Part shown: in pieces, positions 1 to 8,378 of the stretch
How positions within the stretch are numbered: position 1 is the first letter of the stretch
How the letters are laid out: every line of letters begins with the position of its first letter
Source: an uncultured bacterium
GTDB lineage: Bacteria > Desulfobacterota > Binatia > HRBIN30
Assembly (NCBI GenBank): GCA_937975525.1
Contig: CALJUJ010000685.1
Location: 1-41,892, forward strand
DNA: 41,892 nt
Reading direction: 5' to 3'
Position numbers and translations under genes: made by a program
The notes under the pieces: generated by a model
The model's input: only the letters and a program-made list of their open reading frames with translations
Told to the model about the DNA's origin: nothing
Databases searched by the model: none

Positions 1-411
1 GATCTCGCGGCGGTGCTCAACACACACAGCGCCGAGCATCTGTCCGACACGCCCGACTTCGTGCTGGCGAGTTACCTCAACGTCTGCCTGCTGGCCTTCA
101 GCCGGGCGGTGGGCGCTCGCGATCGGTGGCTCGGGCGCAACCCGTTCCCGATGCAGGATGAGAACACCGAAGAGCAGGCACCGGATCACGAGTTCGAACC
201 GTCGCGCGTCGAGGCAATGCAGCGGGAACTCGGGGCACTCGCCGGGCACCTGCATCGGCAGCGCAACGTGTTGGACGAGATGGTACGGATCCTCATCGTC
301 AGCATCGAGAACCGGGTCAGCGCACAGCCCGGCGAGATCGTGGCGCGGCTGAAGAAGTTGCGTGAGCTACTGGCGCCGGACACCGAACCCATGACAACGA
401 AGGAGTCCTGA
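1..411 (+). CDS. Conserved phage protein upstream of terminase, 5' truncated
   Basis: The frame is open to the left edge, so the true start lies outside the window; a GTG at 13 is in frame but reads like the interior of the protein. The visible N-terminal part (TPDFVLASYLNVCL, then a DRWLGRNP segment) resembles small proteins that often precede terminase genes in podovirus-like phages. The rest is charged and helical, with a likely coiled coil at about residues 65-125. No catalytic motif is visible and the function is unknown. The stop is followed within two bases by the next start, so it is probably cotranscribed with the terminase genes. Confidence 0.7.
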   Translation, partial: DLAAVLNTHSAEHLSDTPDFVLASYLNVCLLAFSRAVGARDRWLGRNPFPMQDENTEEQAPDHEFEPSRVEAMQRELGALAGHLHRQRNVLDEMVRILIVSIENRVSAQPGEIVARLKKLRELLAPDTEPMTTKES

Positions 412-412
412 C

Positions 413-1054
413 ATGGGATCCGGAGGTCAGCCGCTCGCTCGTGCGACCGTCGAATGGTTGAACCGGCTTGGGGACGCCGCGTGTGAGCGGCTGATCTTCG
501 ACCGCCTCGCCGAAGGCGTGACGACGCGGCAACTGGTCAAGGAACTGGAGTTGAAGCGCGAACTCGATGACGACGGCCCGGTCACGCGCTCGGGGCTGTA
601 CGTGTGGCGGGCCGAGACCGACGAGCGCCTGGCGGCGTGGCAGTTGGCGATCAAGTTGGGCGGGGAGGCGCATGCCGAGGCGTCGGGCGACATCCTCGAT
701 GAGATGAAGGACCGCCGCTTTATCACGAAGGAAGAAGTGAAGATCAGCGAGTTGCGGTCCAATCACCGGAAGTGGCTGGCGAGCGTCAGCGACCGCGAGC
801 GCTACGGCGAAGTGAAGCAGCAGGGCGCGGGCGTCGTGCTCAACGTCGAACATCTGCATCTCACGGCGGCGCGGTCGGTGGGCGCCGCGCTCGATGACCT
901 GTATGACAAGAAGCGGGCGCTCCCGGCGCCCACGGAGGAAGTCGAGGAGGCGGAGGTCATCGAGATCACCGCCCCTGTCGAGGAGCGCCCGCGCCGGGCT
1001 ACCTTGGACGACGTACTCGGGCCTCCCCCCTCCCTGGCCGATGTGCTGGAGTGA
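413..1054 (+). CDS. terS: Terminase small subunit (Sf6 gp1-like)
   Basis: 213 residues. In the family this protein recognises the packaging site and recruits the large subunit. An N-terminal helical region containing TTRQLVKEL looks like a DNA-binding segment. The middle has the characteristic stretch NHRKWLASVSDRERYGEVK (about residues 121-139), matching the RKWLASKL..ERYGDK signature of Sf6-type small terminases. The C-terminus is acidic and proline-rich. The ATG at 413 is preceded by an AAGGAG ribosome-binding site. The large subunit begins about 400 bases downstream, which supports the call. Confidence 0.85.
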   Translation: MGSGGQPLARATVEWLNRLGDAACERLIFDRLAEGVTTRQLVKELELKRELDDDGPVTRSGLYVWRAETDERLAAWQLAIKLGGEAHAEASGDILDEMKDRRFITKEEVKISELRSNHRKWLASVSDRERYGEVKQQGAGVVLNVEHLHLTAARSVGAALDDLYDKKRALPAPTEEVEEAEVIEITAPVEERPRRATLDDVLGPPPSLADVLE

Positions 1055-1056
1055 CC

Positions 1057-1344
1057 ATGCGCAAGTCGGAACTGCTGGCGAAGGGCTTCATCAACGTCAC
1101 GTTCGATGACAGTTCACACACGAAGTTCGCCCCCGGCCAGGAGCAGGCGTTCTGGACGGCGATCGACTTGGACCTGGAGTGGGCAGTGGCGACCGACGTG
1201 TTCGGCTCGCTGCACCGGGTCCGGATGACGTTCGTCAACACGGTGACAGTCGTCACCCCGGAAGCGTACGCGGCCTGGGTTGAGGAATGCAGCGCCGACG
1301 AGGAGTACCGTCGGCTGACCGGCGACCTGGAGGACGACGCATGA
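1057..1344 (+). CDS. Small protein of unknown function between terminase genes
   Basis: 95 residues, mixed alpha/beta, with no recognisable motif. ATG 1057 is preferred because GGAG lies five bases upstream; a GTG at 1051 that overlaps the terS stop as GTGA is the alternative. The sequence reads as a compact beta-rich domain (FINVTFDDSSHTKF, then RVRMTFVNTVTVVTPEAY) with an acidic tail. It sits between the terminase subunits and overlaps the next micro-ORF by ATGA, so it is translationally coupled in the packaging operon. Confidence 0.7.
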   Translation: MRKSELLAKGFINVTFDDSSHTKFAPGQEQAFWTAIDLDLEWAVATDVFGSLHRVRMTFVNTVTVVTPEAYAAWVEECSADEEYRRLTGDLEDDA

Positions 1345-1454
1345 CACGCCGGGAACTCGGGCACATCGCGTTCTTCGGGTTGCTGGCCCTCGCGGTGTAC
1401 GCGATCTGCGAGGGCATCTACGAACTCGGCGTGTTCGTCGGATCGCTGCGATGA
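1341..1454 (+). CDS. 37-residue single-pass membrane microprotein
   Basis: ATG at 1341 overlaps the previous stop as ATGA, and its own stop overlaps the terminase large subunit start as ATGA. The product begins MTRRELGH and continues with one hydrophobic helix (about residues 8-22, FFGLLALAVYAIC) and a short tail. The tight coupling on both sides is the main reason to believe it is translated. Its function is unknown; it could also serve only to couple translation into the terminase gene. Confidence 0.6.
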   Translation: MTRRELGHIAFFGLLALAVYAICEGIYELGVFVGSLR

Positions 1455-2986
1455 CGCGCGAGCAACTGGAGGCCATGCACATCCGACTCATGCCGGGCCT
1501 CACGTTCGAGGACTACTGGCAGCGGGTGAAGGATCTCGATTGGGAGAACCCGCTGGTGCTGTGGCAGGTGAAGTACCGCTTCGACCCCCGCCGCTTCGTG
1601 CGCGAGGTCTTCGGTGTCGAGCCGGATCCGTGGCAGGCCAAGATCCTCGATGAAGTGGGCTTCGCCGAGCGCCAGCACGCGTGCCGCTCCGGACATGGCG
1701 TCGGCAAGACGGCGCTGGTCTCCTGGCTCAACATCTGGTTCATCTGCTGCTTCACCCCGGCGAAGGCGGTCGTGACTGCGCCGTCGGGCGGCACGATCGA
1801 GGACGGCATCGGCGCCGAGATCGCGCTGTGGATGGGACGCCTGCCCGAGCACGTCCAGGCGCTCTTCACGGTGCTGACCGATCGCGTCATGCTCAACGCG
1901 GACGTGAAGAACACCTGGATCTCGATGCGCACGGCGCGGCCCGAGAATCCACAGACCCTCGCGGGCATCCACGCGCCGCACGTCATGCTCACCGTGGACG
2001 AGGCGAGCGCCTTCCCCGACGCGACGTTCGAGTCGGCGTCCGGCTCGATGACTTCCGCCCACTCGATCATGCTGCTGATCGGGAACCCGACGAAGGGCGA
2101 CGGTTACTTCCACGACTGCTTCCACAAGGTCGCGCACCAGTGGTGCCTCACGCACATCTCGTGTGACGACTCGCCCCGCTCGGATCCGGCGTACAAGGAA
2201 GAGATCATCGCTCGCTACGGACGCGAGTCGAACCAGTATCGCGTGCGGTGGGAGGGCAACTTCCCGCTCGCGAACGACGATGCGGTCATTCCCCGGTGGG
2301 CGGTCGAGAACACGGTGGGGCGCGACGTGGCGCCGTTGTTCGTCGCGCCGATTTGGGGACTCGACGTGGCGCGGTCGCTCAACCGCGACTCGTCGTCGCT
2401 CGTGAAGCGGAAGGGCAACATCATCCTGCCGACGGACCCCCGGTGGCTCGGGCCGCAGTCACGGCACACGCCCGCGATGATGCGCTGGCAGTTCAATGAC
2501 ACCGCCCCGCTCATCGGCGCGGTGAAGCGCGAGTGGGACAACACGCCGGAGTCGCAGCGCCCGAGTGCGATCTGCGTGGACGGCATCGGCTTCGGTGCGA
2601 CGGTGGCCGATGTGCTCCGCAGCTACGGCCTCCCGGCCATCGCCGTGAACGTGTCCGAGCGCAATGCGACTGACGATGAATACTTCAACCTGAAGGCAGA
2701 GTTGTGGTTCCTGGCGCGGGACTGGTTCGTCGCGGCGACGGGTTCCATGCCGGACGATCCCCGGCTGGTCGAGGAGCTGTCCACGCCCGAATATTGGGAC
2801 ACCCCGGCCGGGCAGATCATCATCGAGGACAAGGAGGCGATCCGGAAGCGGAAGCAGTGGTCGCCCGACGGCGCGGACGCATTCGTGCTGACGTTCGCGG
2901 CCACGGCGGCGATCGCGGTGCCGGGGAATGCACGGGCGCTCCAGGCCAACCAACCCCTGCGCCGGAACGTGGGGGGTCTTGTGTAG
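1451..2986 (+). CDS. terL: Terminase large subunit
   Basis: 511 residues, the ATP-driven DNA packaging motor and headful or site nuclease. The N-terminal ATPase has Walker A SGHGVGKT (residues 80-87) and Walker B HVMLTVDEAS with acidic pair D183/E184. A coupling-motif segment, GNPTKGDG, follows at 211-218. The C-terminal RNase H-like nuclease shows three expected acidic sites: GLDVAR (D305), ICVDGIGFG (D377) and SPDGADA (D473, D476). The length is normal for the family. It is coupled by ATGA to the microprotein upstream and is followed by the portal gene, the usual order. Confidence 0.95.
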   Translation: MTREQLEAMHIRLMPGLTFEDYWQRVKDLDWENPLVLWQVKYRFDPRRFVREVFGVEPDPWQAKILDEVGFAERQHACRSGHGVGKTALVSWLNIWFICCFTPAKAVVTAPSGGTIEDGIGAEIALWMGRLPEHVQALFTVLTDRVMLNADVKNTWISMRTARPENPQTLAGIHAPHVMLTVDEASAFPDATFESASGSMTSAHSIMLLIGNPTKGDGYFHDCFHKVAHQWCLTHISCDDSPRSDPAYKEEIIARYGRESNQYRVRWEGNFPLANDDAVIPRWAVENTVGRDVAPLFVAPIWGLDVARSLNRDSSSLVKRKGNIILPTDPRWLGPQSRHTPAMMRWQFNDTAPLIGAVKREWDNTPESQRPSAICVDGIGFGATVADVLRSYGLPAIAVNVSERNATDDEYFNLKAELWFLARDWFVAATGSMPDDPRLVEELSTPEYWDTPAGQIIIEDKEAIRKRKQWSPDGADAFVLTFAATAAIAVPGNARALQANQPLRRNVGGLV

Positions 2987-3025
2987 GGCGGGCACCGGGT
3001 GTTATCCCTTGCGACACAAGCCCTT

Positions 3026-3047
3026 GGCTCTCGTCGCGGAGATAGCC
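3026..3047 (+). promoter_or_regulatory. Leader hairpin enclosing the portal ribosome-binding site
   Basis: GGCT (3026-3029) pairs with AGCC (3044-3047) and CTC (3030-3032) with GAG (3039-3041), leaving a six-base loop and a two-base bulge. The hairpin ends one base before the portal ATG, and the GGAGA ribosome-binding site lies in its right arm. If it folds, it would limit initiation. This is an inference from pairing alone. Confidence 0.35.
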
Positions 3048-3048
3048 C

Positions 3049-5442
3049 ATGTCCTCACCGGCTGACCGACTGGTCACGCCTGTCGTCAAGCGCGAGCTTC
3101 GGAGTGCGGAGATCCCACAGATGTTCGGGGGATCGGCACCCGAGGCTCGTCGTCCGTTGCGCCCCGTGAAGGGTGCTCGACAGGAGGCGATGGAGGAGGA
3201 CGAGGACGGTCTGCTGGCGGGGGATGACGCGGCGGTTGAAGAGCAGGAAATGGACATCGAGGACATCCAGGCGATCCTCACCGCCGAACTCGATGACGCG
3301 ATCGAATACATCGACGGCGACGTGGCCGACTTCCGGGCCAAGGCGCTTCGCTACTACAAGGGCGACATCTCCGATGACGTGCCCGACGAGGAAGGCCGGT
3401 CGAAGGCCGTCCAGCGGGTGCAGCACGATGTCGTCATGCAGGTGCTTCCGGCGCTCGTGAAGATCTTCATGAGCGCCGAACGCGTGCTGCGCTACATGCC
3501 GAACAAGGCCGACGCCGAGGAAGAGGCCGAGCAGCGCACCGCGATCGTGCACCACATCATGTTCGTGGAGAACGAGGGGTTCCTGGTGCTGTGGGAGGCG
3601 TTCAAGGACGCCCTCAACCTGCGCAGCGGGATCCTGACGTGGGGCATGGACGAGCGGCGCGAAGTCATGCGTGAGACGTACTACGGCCTCACGCAGCAAG
3701 CCCTCATGGAACTCCTCGATGACGAGGAAGTCACCGACAGTGCCGTCGCCCAGGACGGCGAAGTCGAGATCCCGATCGACCAGATCGACCAGATCGGGAT
3801 GACGGAGATGGGGCCGGGCGTGCCAGTGCCCAACGGGGACGCCCCCCAAGCACCGCCTGCGGCGCCGCCACTGACTGCACCGTCGGCCACCATCACCGTG
3901 CCCACCTACACGGTGAGCATCCGCCGCGAACGGGTGCGCAACCAGCCGGTCGTGTACGCCGTGCCCGGCGAAGAGTTCATCCGCTCCCGGTCAGCACGGA
4001 CCCTAGAGGACTCGCCGATCGTCGGGCGCCGTCGTCTCATGACGCGCAGTGATCTCGTCGCGATGGGGATCCCCGGCGACTGGATCGACCAGTACAGCGG
4101 CATGGAAGGCGAGATCGGCTTCTACGAGAACGCCGAGTTGAGCGAGCGCGAGCCGGACAAGGATCAGCGCGTCGCCGAGTACAACGAAGACCTGGCGCGG
4201 ACGCTCTACACCGAGAGCTACATCCGCATCGACCGGGACGGGGACGGCATCGCCGAGTTGCTGAAGATCCCGTCGGTGGGCTGGTCGCACATGATTTGGG
4301 AGGATGGGATCGAGGATGCGGTGGACATCCCGTTCGCCATCCTGTGTCCGAATCCCGAGCCGCACCAGTTCGAGGGCGAGGGGATCTGCGACGACACGAT
4401 GGACGCGCAGCGGATCATGTCGATGATCCTGCGTTCGACGCTCGACTCGCTCGCGCTGTCGATCCATCCGCGCACCGTCGCGAATCCGAACAAGGTCAAC
4501 ATCGCCGACGTGCTCAACACGGAGATCGGCGCCGTGATCCGCGCCGACGACGTGAACCAGGTCCGGCAGGATGTCACGCCGTTCGTCGGGCGCGACGGCC
4601 TGGTCATGCTCGATCACTGGCAGCAGATCGTCCAGAATCGCACGGGTGTTCTCGCACCGCCTGACCCCGAGAACTTGCAGTCCACGACGCGCAAGGCCGT
4701 CGATCTGTCCGAGCGGCAGGCGACGCAGCGCATCGAGTTGATCGCCCGCATCCTGGCCGAGACGGGGCTGAAGCGCCTCTTCCGGGGCATCCAGCGGATG
4801 CTCATGCGCTACCAGGATGTCGCGAAGATCGTCCGGCTGCGCGGCAAGTACGTCGAGGTTGACCCGCGTACGTGGAACAGCGAGATGGACGTGACGCTCG
4901 CGATCGGCCTCAACATGGGGACGATCGAGGAGCGGGCGGCGTTCCTCAAGGAAGTGCTGCTGGAGCAGAAGGCGCTCATCGAAACGCTCGGGATGGACAA
5001 CCCGCTGGTCGATCTGCCGCGCTACCGCAACGTGCTCGGCAAGCTGTGCGAACTCGCGGGCTACGCCGACACCGACCAGTTCTTCAAGGAACTGCCGCCG
5101 AACTGGCAACCGCCCCCGCCGCAGCCCCCGCCCGAGAGCGACCAGGTGCAGGCGGCGAAGATCCTCGCGGCGAGTACGGCCGAGACCGAGAAGCTTCGTG
5201 CCGAACTGGAGCGAGAGAAGATGGCGGTCGAGCGCATGAAGATCGCGGCTGACTTCAACGCGAAGATCGCTGTCGCCGAGATCAAGGAAGGCATCGACCG
5301 CGACAACGCGGCGCTGCATGCCGAAGTGCAGCAGATGATCGCGCGGCTGCGGGCGGACATCGAAGTCATGAAGACCGGGATCTCGGCCGGGATGAAGATG
5401 GGCGAGCAGGCGGCACAGCCCCCGGCTGGAGGCACCGCATGA
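3049..5442 (+). CDS. Portal protein (P22/SU10-like)
   Basis: 797 residues. Portal proteins form the dodecameric ring through which DNA enters and leaves the head. The core contains typical podovirus portal features: VVMQVLPALVKIFMSAERV (about residues 127-145), a YIRIDRDGDGIAELLKI strand region, and the clip/stem stretch PHQFEGEGICDDTMDAQRIM. After the core come a proline-rich linker (about 683-695) and a long charged coiled coil to the C-terminus. An acidic N-terminal extension of about 75 residues precedes the conserved part. Terminase lies upstream and scaffold and capsid downstream. Confidence 0.9.
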   Translation: MSSPADRLVTPVVKRELRSAEIPQMFGGSAPEARRPLRPVKGARQEAMEEDEDGLLAGDDAAVEEQEMDIEDIQAILTAELDDAIEYIDGDVADFRAKALRYYKGDISDDVPDEEGRSKAVQRVQHDVVMQVLPALVKIFMSAERVLRYMPNKADAEEEAEQRTAIVHHIMFVENEGFLVLWEAFKDALNLRSGILTWGMDERREVMRETYYGLTQQALMELLDDEEVTDSAVAQDGEVEIPIDQIDQIGMTEMGPGVPVPNGDAPQAPPAAPPLTAPSATITVPTYTVSIRRERVRNQPVVYAVPGEEFIRSRSARTLEDSPIVGRRRLMTRSDLVAMGIPGDWIDQYSGMEGEIGFYENAELSEREPDKDQRVAEYNEDLARTLYTESYIRIDRDGDGIAELLKIPSVGWSHMIWEDGIEDAVDIPFAILCPNPEPHQFEGEGICDDTMDAQRIMSMILRSTLDSLALSIHPRTVANPNKVNIADVLNTEIGAVIRADDVNQVRQDVTPFVGRDGLVMLDHWQQIVQNRTGVLAPPDPENLQSTTRKAVDLSERQATQRIELIARILAETGLKRLFRGIQRMLMRYQDVAKIVRLRGKYVEVDPRTWNSEMDVTLAIGLNMGTIEERAAFLKEVLLEQKALIETLGMDNPLVDLPRYRNVLGKLCELAGYADTDQFFKELPPNWQPPPPQPPPESDQVQAAKILAASTAETEKLRAELEREKMAVERMKIAADFNAKIAVAEIKEGIDRDNAALHAEVQQMIARLRADIEVMKTGISAGMKMGEQAAQPPAGGTA

Positions 5443-5756
5443 GGATGTGGGAACGGATCAAGCATCTGCTGCGTGATCGCACGCGCAAGGAACAGCGGGA
5501 TCTCGCCCTCAAGGCCGAGATGTGGCTGGAAGACGACGCGCTCGACACGGCGATTGCGAAGCTGCGGATGGACATCTATGACCAGTGGCGCCAGTCCCGT
5601 GACCCCGAGACGCGGGAGCGGGCCTGGCTCATGAACTGGACAGTCGATGCGTTCATGGGTTATCTGTCGGGCATCGTCGCCAACGAACGGATCGAACAGG
5701 AGAATGAACGGCGGGCGGATGCCCGCACAGCGCAGGGCCAACCCGAACCTGAATGA
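5439..5756 (+). CDS. Small helical protein between portal and scaffold
   Basis: 105 residues, almost all helical and charged. ATG 5439 overlaps the portal stop as ATGA. The pattern LALKAEMWLEDDALDTAIAK, followed by a tryptophan-containing helix, resembles small phage proteins commonly encoded between portal and scaffold genes. No enzyme motif is present. A head-assembly or accessory role is likely from position only. Confidence 0.7.
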   Translation: MRMWERIKHLLRDRTRKEQRDLALKAEMWLEDDALDTAIAKLRMDIYDQWRQSRDPETRERAWLMNWTVDAFMGYLSGIVANERIEQENERRADARTAQGQPEPE

Positions 5757-5767
5757 GAGGCAGTACG

Positions 5768-6991
5768 ATGGCGAAGGAATCCACGACCCCGGATGCCGGG
5801 AATGGATCAGCGCCCGAACGACCCGGCAGTTCGGCGGATCGCTTGGCGGCTGTGATCGGTGACATCGTTGACGTGGACGCGGGGAAGACCCCGCCCGACC
5901 GTGGCGAGCGGAACCGGACGCGGCACCAGGAGCGCAAGGCTCGCGAAGCCGAGCGTGAGATCGCCGACTCGGCGAAGTCCCGTGCGGAGCAGCGTCGGCT
6001 TGCGATGAAGGCAGCGGAGCGCGACGACGGCGACGACGAGGATGAGGACGACGAGGATGACGACTCCTTCCTGCTCGATGAGCGTGACGAGGAGGAAGAG
6101 GGCGACGAGGACGACGAGCGGCTGTCCGACGACGAGGACGAGGACGACGAGGACGCCGACGATGATGCGGAAGCGGATGAGGAAGAGGATGGAGACCGAG
6201 CCGGTAAGCAGACGCCCTCGAAGCAGGCTGCACAGCCGACGCCGGATTCGCTGCACGAAGTGACCCTTCCGGGTGGCGAGAAGGCGAAGGTGACGTACCA
6301 GGAGCTTCAGCGGGGCTACTCTCGCGAGCAGGACTACACGGTCAAGACGCAGCAGTTGGCAGGCGTGCGTGACCAGTACAAGGGTCTGATCGACCAGTTG
6401 GTCGGCTTCCTCGACTCGGCGGGTGCCGAAGAGGAGCCGGATTGGGCCAAGATCGCCGAAGAGGATCCGATCGGCGTCGCGAACATGCGGCTGGAGTTCC
6501 AGGCGCGGCAGCAGAAGCGCAAGGAGCAGTTGGCCGCAGCGAAGGATGAGCAGGAACGCCTTCGCGCCGAAGACGAAGAGAAGCTGTTGGCGAACTGGTC
6601 GCAGCACATCGCGGCCGAGAAGGCGAAGCTGCCCGAACTCATCCCGCAGTGGTCGGATGAGAAGATCGCCAAGGCCGAGATCGCGATCATCAAGCGGCGG
6701 TTGGCAGAGGACTACGGCTTCACGGAGGAGGAGATCAAGCGGCTGTCGGATGCCCGCGCGATTGCCCTCATCCGCAAGGCGGTCCTCTACGACCAGATCA
6801 AGCGCAGTGGCAAGAACAAGATGAAGCCCATGCGTGTGCGGCCGAACCGTACGCTGCGGCCGGGCGCCCGATCGACGCGAGTCACGGGTGATCGGCGGAA
6901 CCGGAAGATCGAGCGGGCGCGAGATCGCCTGCGACGCACCGGCTCCGACAAGGCAGCGGAGGAGTTCTTCGGCGAGGCGCTGGGCGACTAG
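5768..6991 (+). CDS. Capsid scaffolding protein
   Basis: 407 residues from ATG 5768, chosen because GAGAGG lies seven bases upstream; ATG 5753, overlapping the previous stop, is possible. Residues about 86-144 are nearly all Asp and Glu. A conserved segment, VTYQELQRGYSREQDYTVKT (about 175-194), follows, then long alpha-helical charged sequence and a strongly basic C-terminal region (RVRPNRTLRPGAR). An acidic, helical, basic-ended protein directly before the major capsid gene is the normal profile of a podovirus scaffold. No protease motif is seen. Confidence 0.8.
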   Translation: MAKESTTPDAGNGSAPERPGSSADRLAAVIGDIVDVDAGKTPPDRGERNRTRHQERKAREAEREIADSAKSRAEQRRLAMKAAERDDGDDEDEDDEDDDSFLLDERDEEEEGDEDDERLSDDEDEDDEDADDDAEADEEEDGDRAGKQTPSKQAAQPTPDSLHEVTLPGGEKAKVTYQELQRGYSREQDYTVKTQQLAGVRDQYKGLIDQLVGFLDSAGAEEEPDWAKIAEEDPIGVANMRLEFQARQQKRKEQLAAAKDEQERLRAEDEEKLLANWSQHIAAEKAKLPELIPQWSDEKIAKAEIAIIKRRLAEDYGFTEEEIKRLSDARAIALIRKAVLYDQIKRSGKNKMKPMRVRPNRTLRPGARSTRVTGDRRNRKIERARDRLRRTGSDKAAEEFFGEALGD

Positions 6992-7020
6992 CTCAACGAC
7001 CTTCTCGCGGAGATCGCCCA
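6981..7020 (+). promoter_or_regulatory. Nested inverted repeats at the capsid gene start
   Basis: TGGGCGA (6981-6987), at the end of the scaffold gene, is perfectly complementary to TCGCCCA (7014-7020), immediately before the capsid ATG. Inside, TCTC (7003-7006) pairs with GAGA (7010-7013) across GCG. The ribosome-binding site GGAGA is therefore enclosed. This may couple capsid translation to passage of ribosomes through the scaffold stop. Folding is inferred, not shown. Confidence 0.35.
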
Positions 7021-7989
7021 ATGGCGAAGATTGCAAACACCGTGCAGACCTACGACCGAAAGGGTCTGCGCGAGGAACTGGCGGATCGGATCTACGACAT
7101 CTCCCCGACGAAGACCCCGTTCATGTCGAACGCGGGTCGCGTCGGGGCCGAGTCCACCTTCCCCGAGTGGCAGGTGGATGAACTGGAGGCCGTGGACCCG
7201 GCCAACGCCCACGTCGAGGGCAACGACTTCACGTCGTTCGATTCGATCGGGGCCACGGTGCGTCTCGGGAACCGGACGCAGATCTCGGCCAAGACCATCA
7301 TCGTCTCGCGCACGACCGAACGTGTGCGCAAGGCGGGTCGCAAGTCCGAGATGGGCTACCAGACCGTCCGGCGCACCAAGGCGCTGAAGCGTGACATCGA
7401 GACCATCGCGCTCGCGAACCAGGCGTCCAGCGCGGGCAACGGCACCACCGCCCGCTACACCGGCTCCTTCCCGGCGTTCCTCAAGACGAACGTCAGCAAG
7501 GCCGGTGACGGCACCAACCCGTCCTACACGACCGAGCCGAACGCGACGTACAGCGACGGCACGCCTCGGAACTTCGCCGAGTCGCAGGTCAAGACGGTCA
7601 TGCAGTTGTGCTACGACAACGGTGGGGAGCCGACGACCGTCATGGTCGGGTCGGCGAACAAGATCAACTTCTCGTCCTTCGCCGGTATCGCCGAGATCCG
7701 CAAGGCCGTCGATGGTGACGGTGCTGCGACGATCATCGGCGCCGCCGACATCTACGTGAGCGACTTCGGGCGGCTGGCGATCGTCCCGAACCGCTTCATG
7801 CGGGCGAAGGAGGCGATCTTCGTGGACTTCGACTACGTGAAGCTGGCCTTCCTCGATGACTTCGACATCGAGGATCTGGCGAAGACCGGCGACGCGAAGA
7901 AGAAGCTCATCATCTGCGAGTGGACCGTGAAGTGCCTCAACGAGAAGGCCCACGGGATCATCCGCGACCTCACCACGACGATCAACTAA
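7021..7989 (+). CDS. Major capsid protein (DUF5309, SU10 type)
   Basis: 322 residues, with the HK97-like fold expected for this family. Features that match SU10-type capsid proteins are the N-terminal DISPTKTPFMSN, ATVRLGNRTQISAKTIIVSRTTE, the helix GYQTVRRTKALKRDIETIAL (about residues 114-133), VMVGSANKINFSSFAG, and a C-terminal KAHGIIRDLT. No cleavable N-terminal delta domain is apparent, which agrees with the presence of a separate scaffold gene. A strong hairpin follows it. Confidence 0.9.
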   Translation: MAKIANTVQTYDRKGLREELADRIYDISPTKTPFMSNAGRVGAESTFPEWQVDELEAVDPANAHVEGNDFTSFDSIGATVRLGNRTQISAKTIIVSRTTERVRKAGRKSEMGYQTVRRTKALKRDIETIALANQASSAGNGTTARYTGSFPAFLKTNVSKAGDGTNPSYTTEPNATYSDGTPRNFAESQVKTVMQLCYDNGGEPTTVMVGSANKINFSSFAGIAEIRKAVDGDGAATIIGAADIYVSDFGRLAIVPNRFMRAKEAIFVDFDYVKLAFLDDFDIEDLAKTGDAKKKLIICEWTVKCLNEKAHGIIRDLTTTIN

Positions 7990-8007
7990 CCGATCGTCGG
8001 CATCCTG

Positions 8008-8038
8008 GCGGACGGGCGTCTCGCGGCGCCCGTTCCGC
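8008..8038 (+). promoter_or_regulatory. Hairpin downstream of the capsid gene
   Basis: GCGGACGGGCG (8008-8018) pairs with 8027-8038 through 11 base pairs with one bulged T. The loop is TCTCGCGG (8019-8026). There is no U-run after it, so it is more likely an mRNA-stabilising, processing or partial-termination hairpin than a classical terminator. The AGGAGGG ribosome-binding site of the next gene begins just after it. Confidence 0.5.
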
Positions 8039-8050
8039 ACAGGAGGGCAC

Positions 8051-8377
8051 ATGCTTGACCGGCGTCTCCTCGAACACGACCCGCTCACGGGCGAGACCGA
8101 GTATTACTGCTACGATGACGTGGAAGACACGTTCTCGATCGAGACGGTCGTGGACGTGGAACCACTCATCGAACTCAACAAGGCGCAGTTCAACGCGCAG
8201 GAGAAGCACACGCGGTGGGGCGACGGCGCCCGCGTGGCCTCCATCCCGTTGAGCATCTACTTCGAACTCAAGCGCAAGGGCATCCTCGATGACCCCGCCG
8301 AGATGACGAAGTGGCTCAACGACCCCGACAACCGCGTGTTCCGGACCCGTCCGGGGCGTGTGGTGGTGAAGAACTGA
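8051..8377 (+). CDS. Conserved phage protein following the capsid gene
   Basis: 108 residues. It matches a phage protein type commonly seen between capsid and adaptor genes: an N-terminal DPLTGETEYYCYDD, then VDVEPLIELNKAQFNAQ, a RWGDGARVASIPLSIYFEL core and a C-terminal WLNDPDNRVFRTRPGRV. There are no catalytic residues. A head-completion or decoration role is possible from position, but the function is not established. Strong ribosome-binding site AGGAGGG. Confidence 0.75.
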   Translation: MLDRRLLEHDPLTGETEYYCYDDVEDTFSIETVVDVEPLIELNKAQFNAQEKHTRWGDGARVASIPLSIYFELKRKGILDDPAEMTKWLNDPDNRVFRTRPGRVVVKN

Positions 8378-8378
8378 C

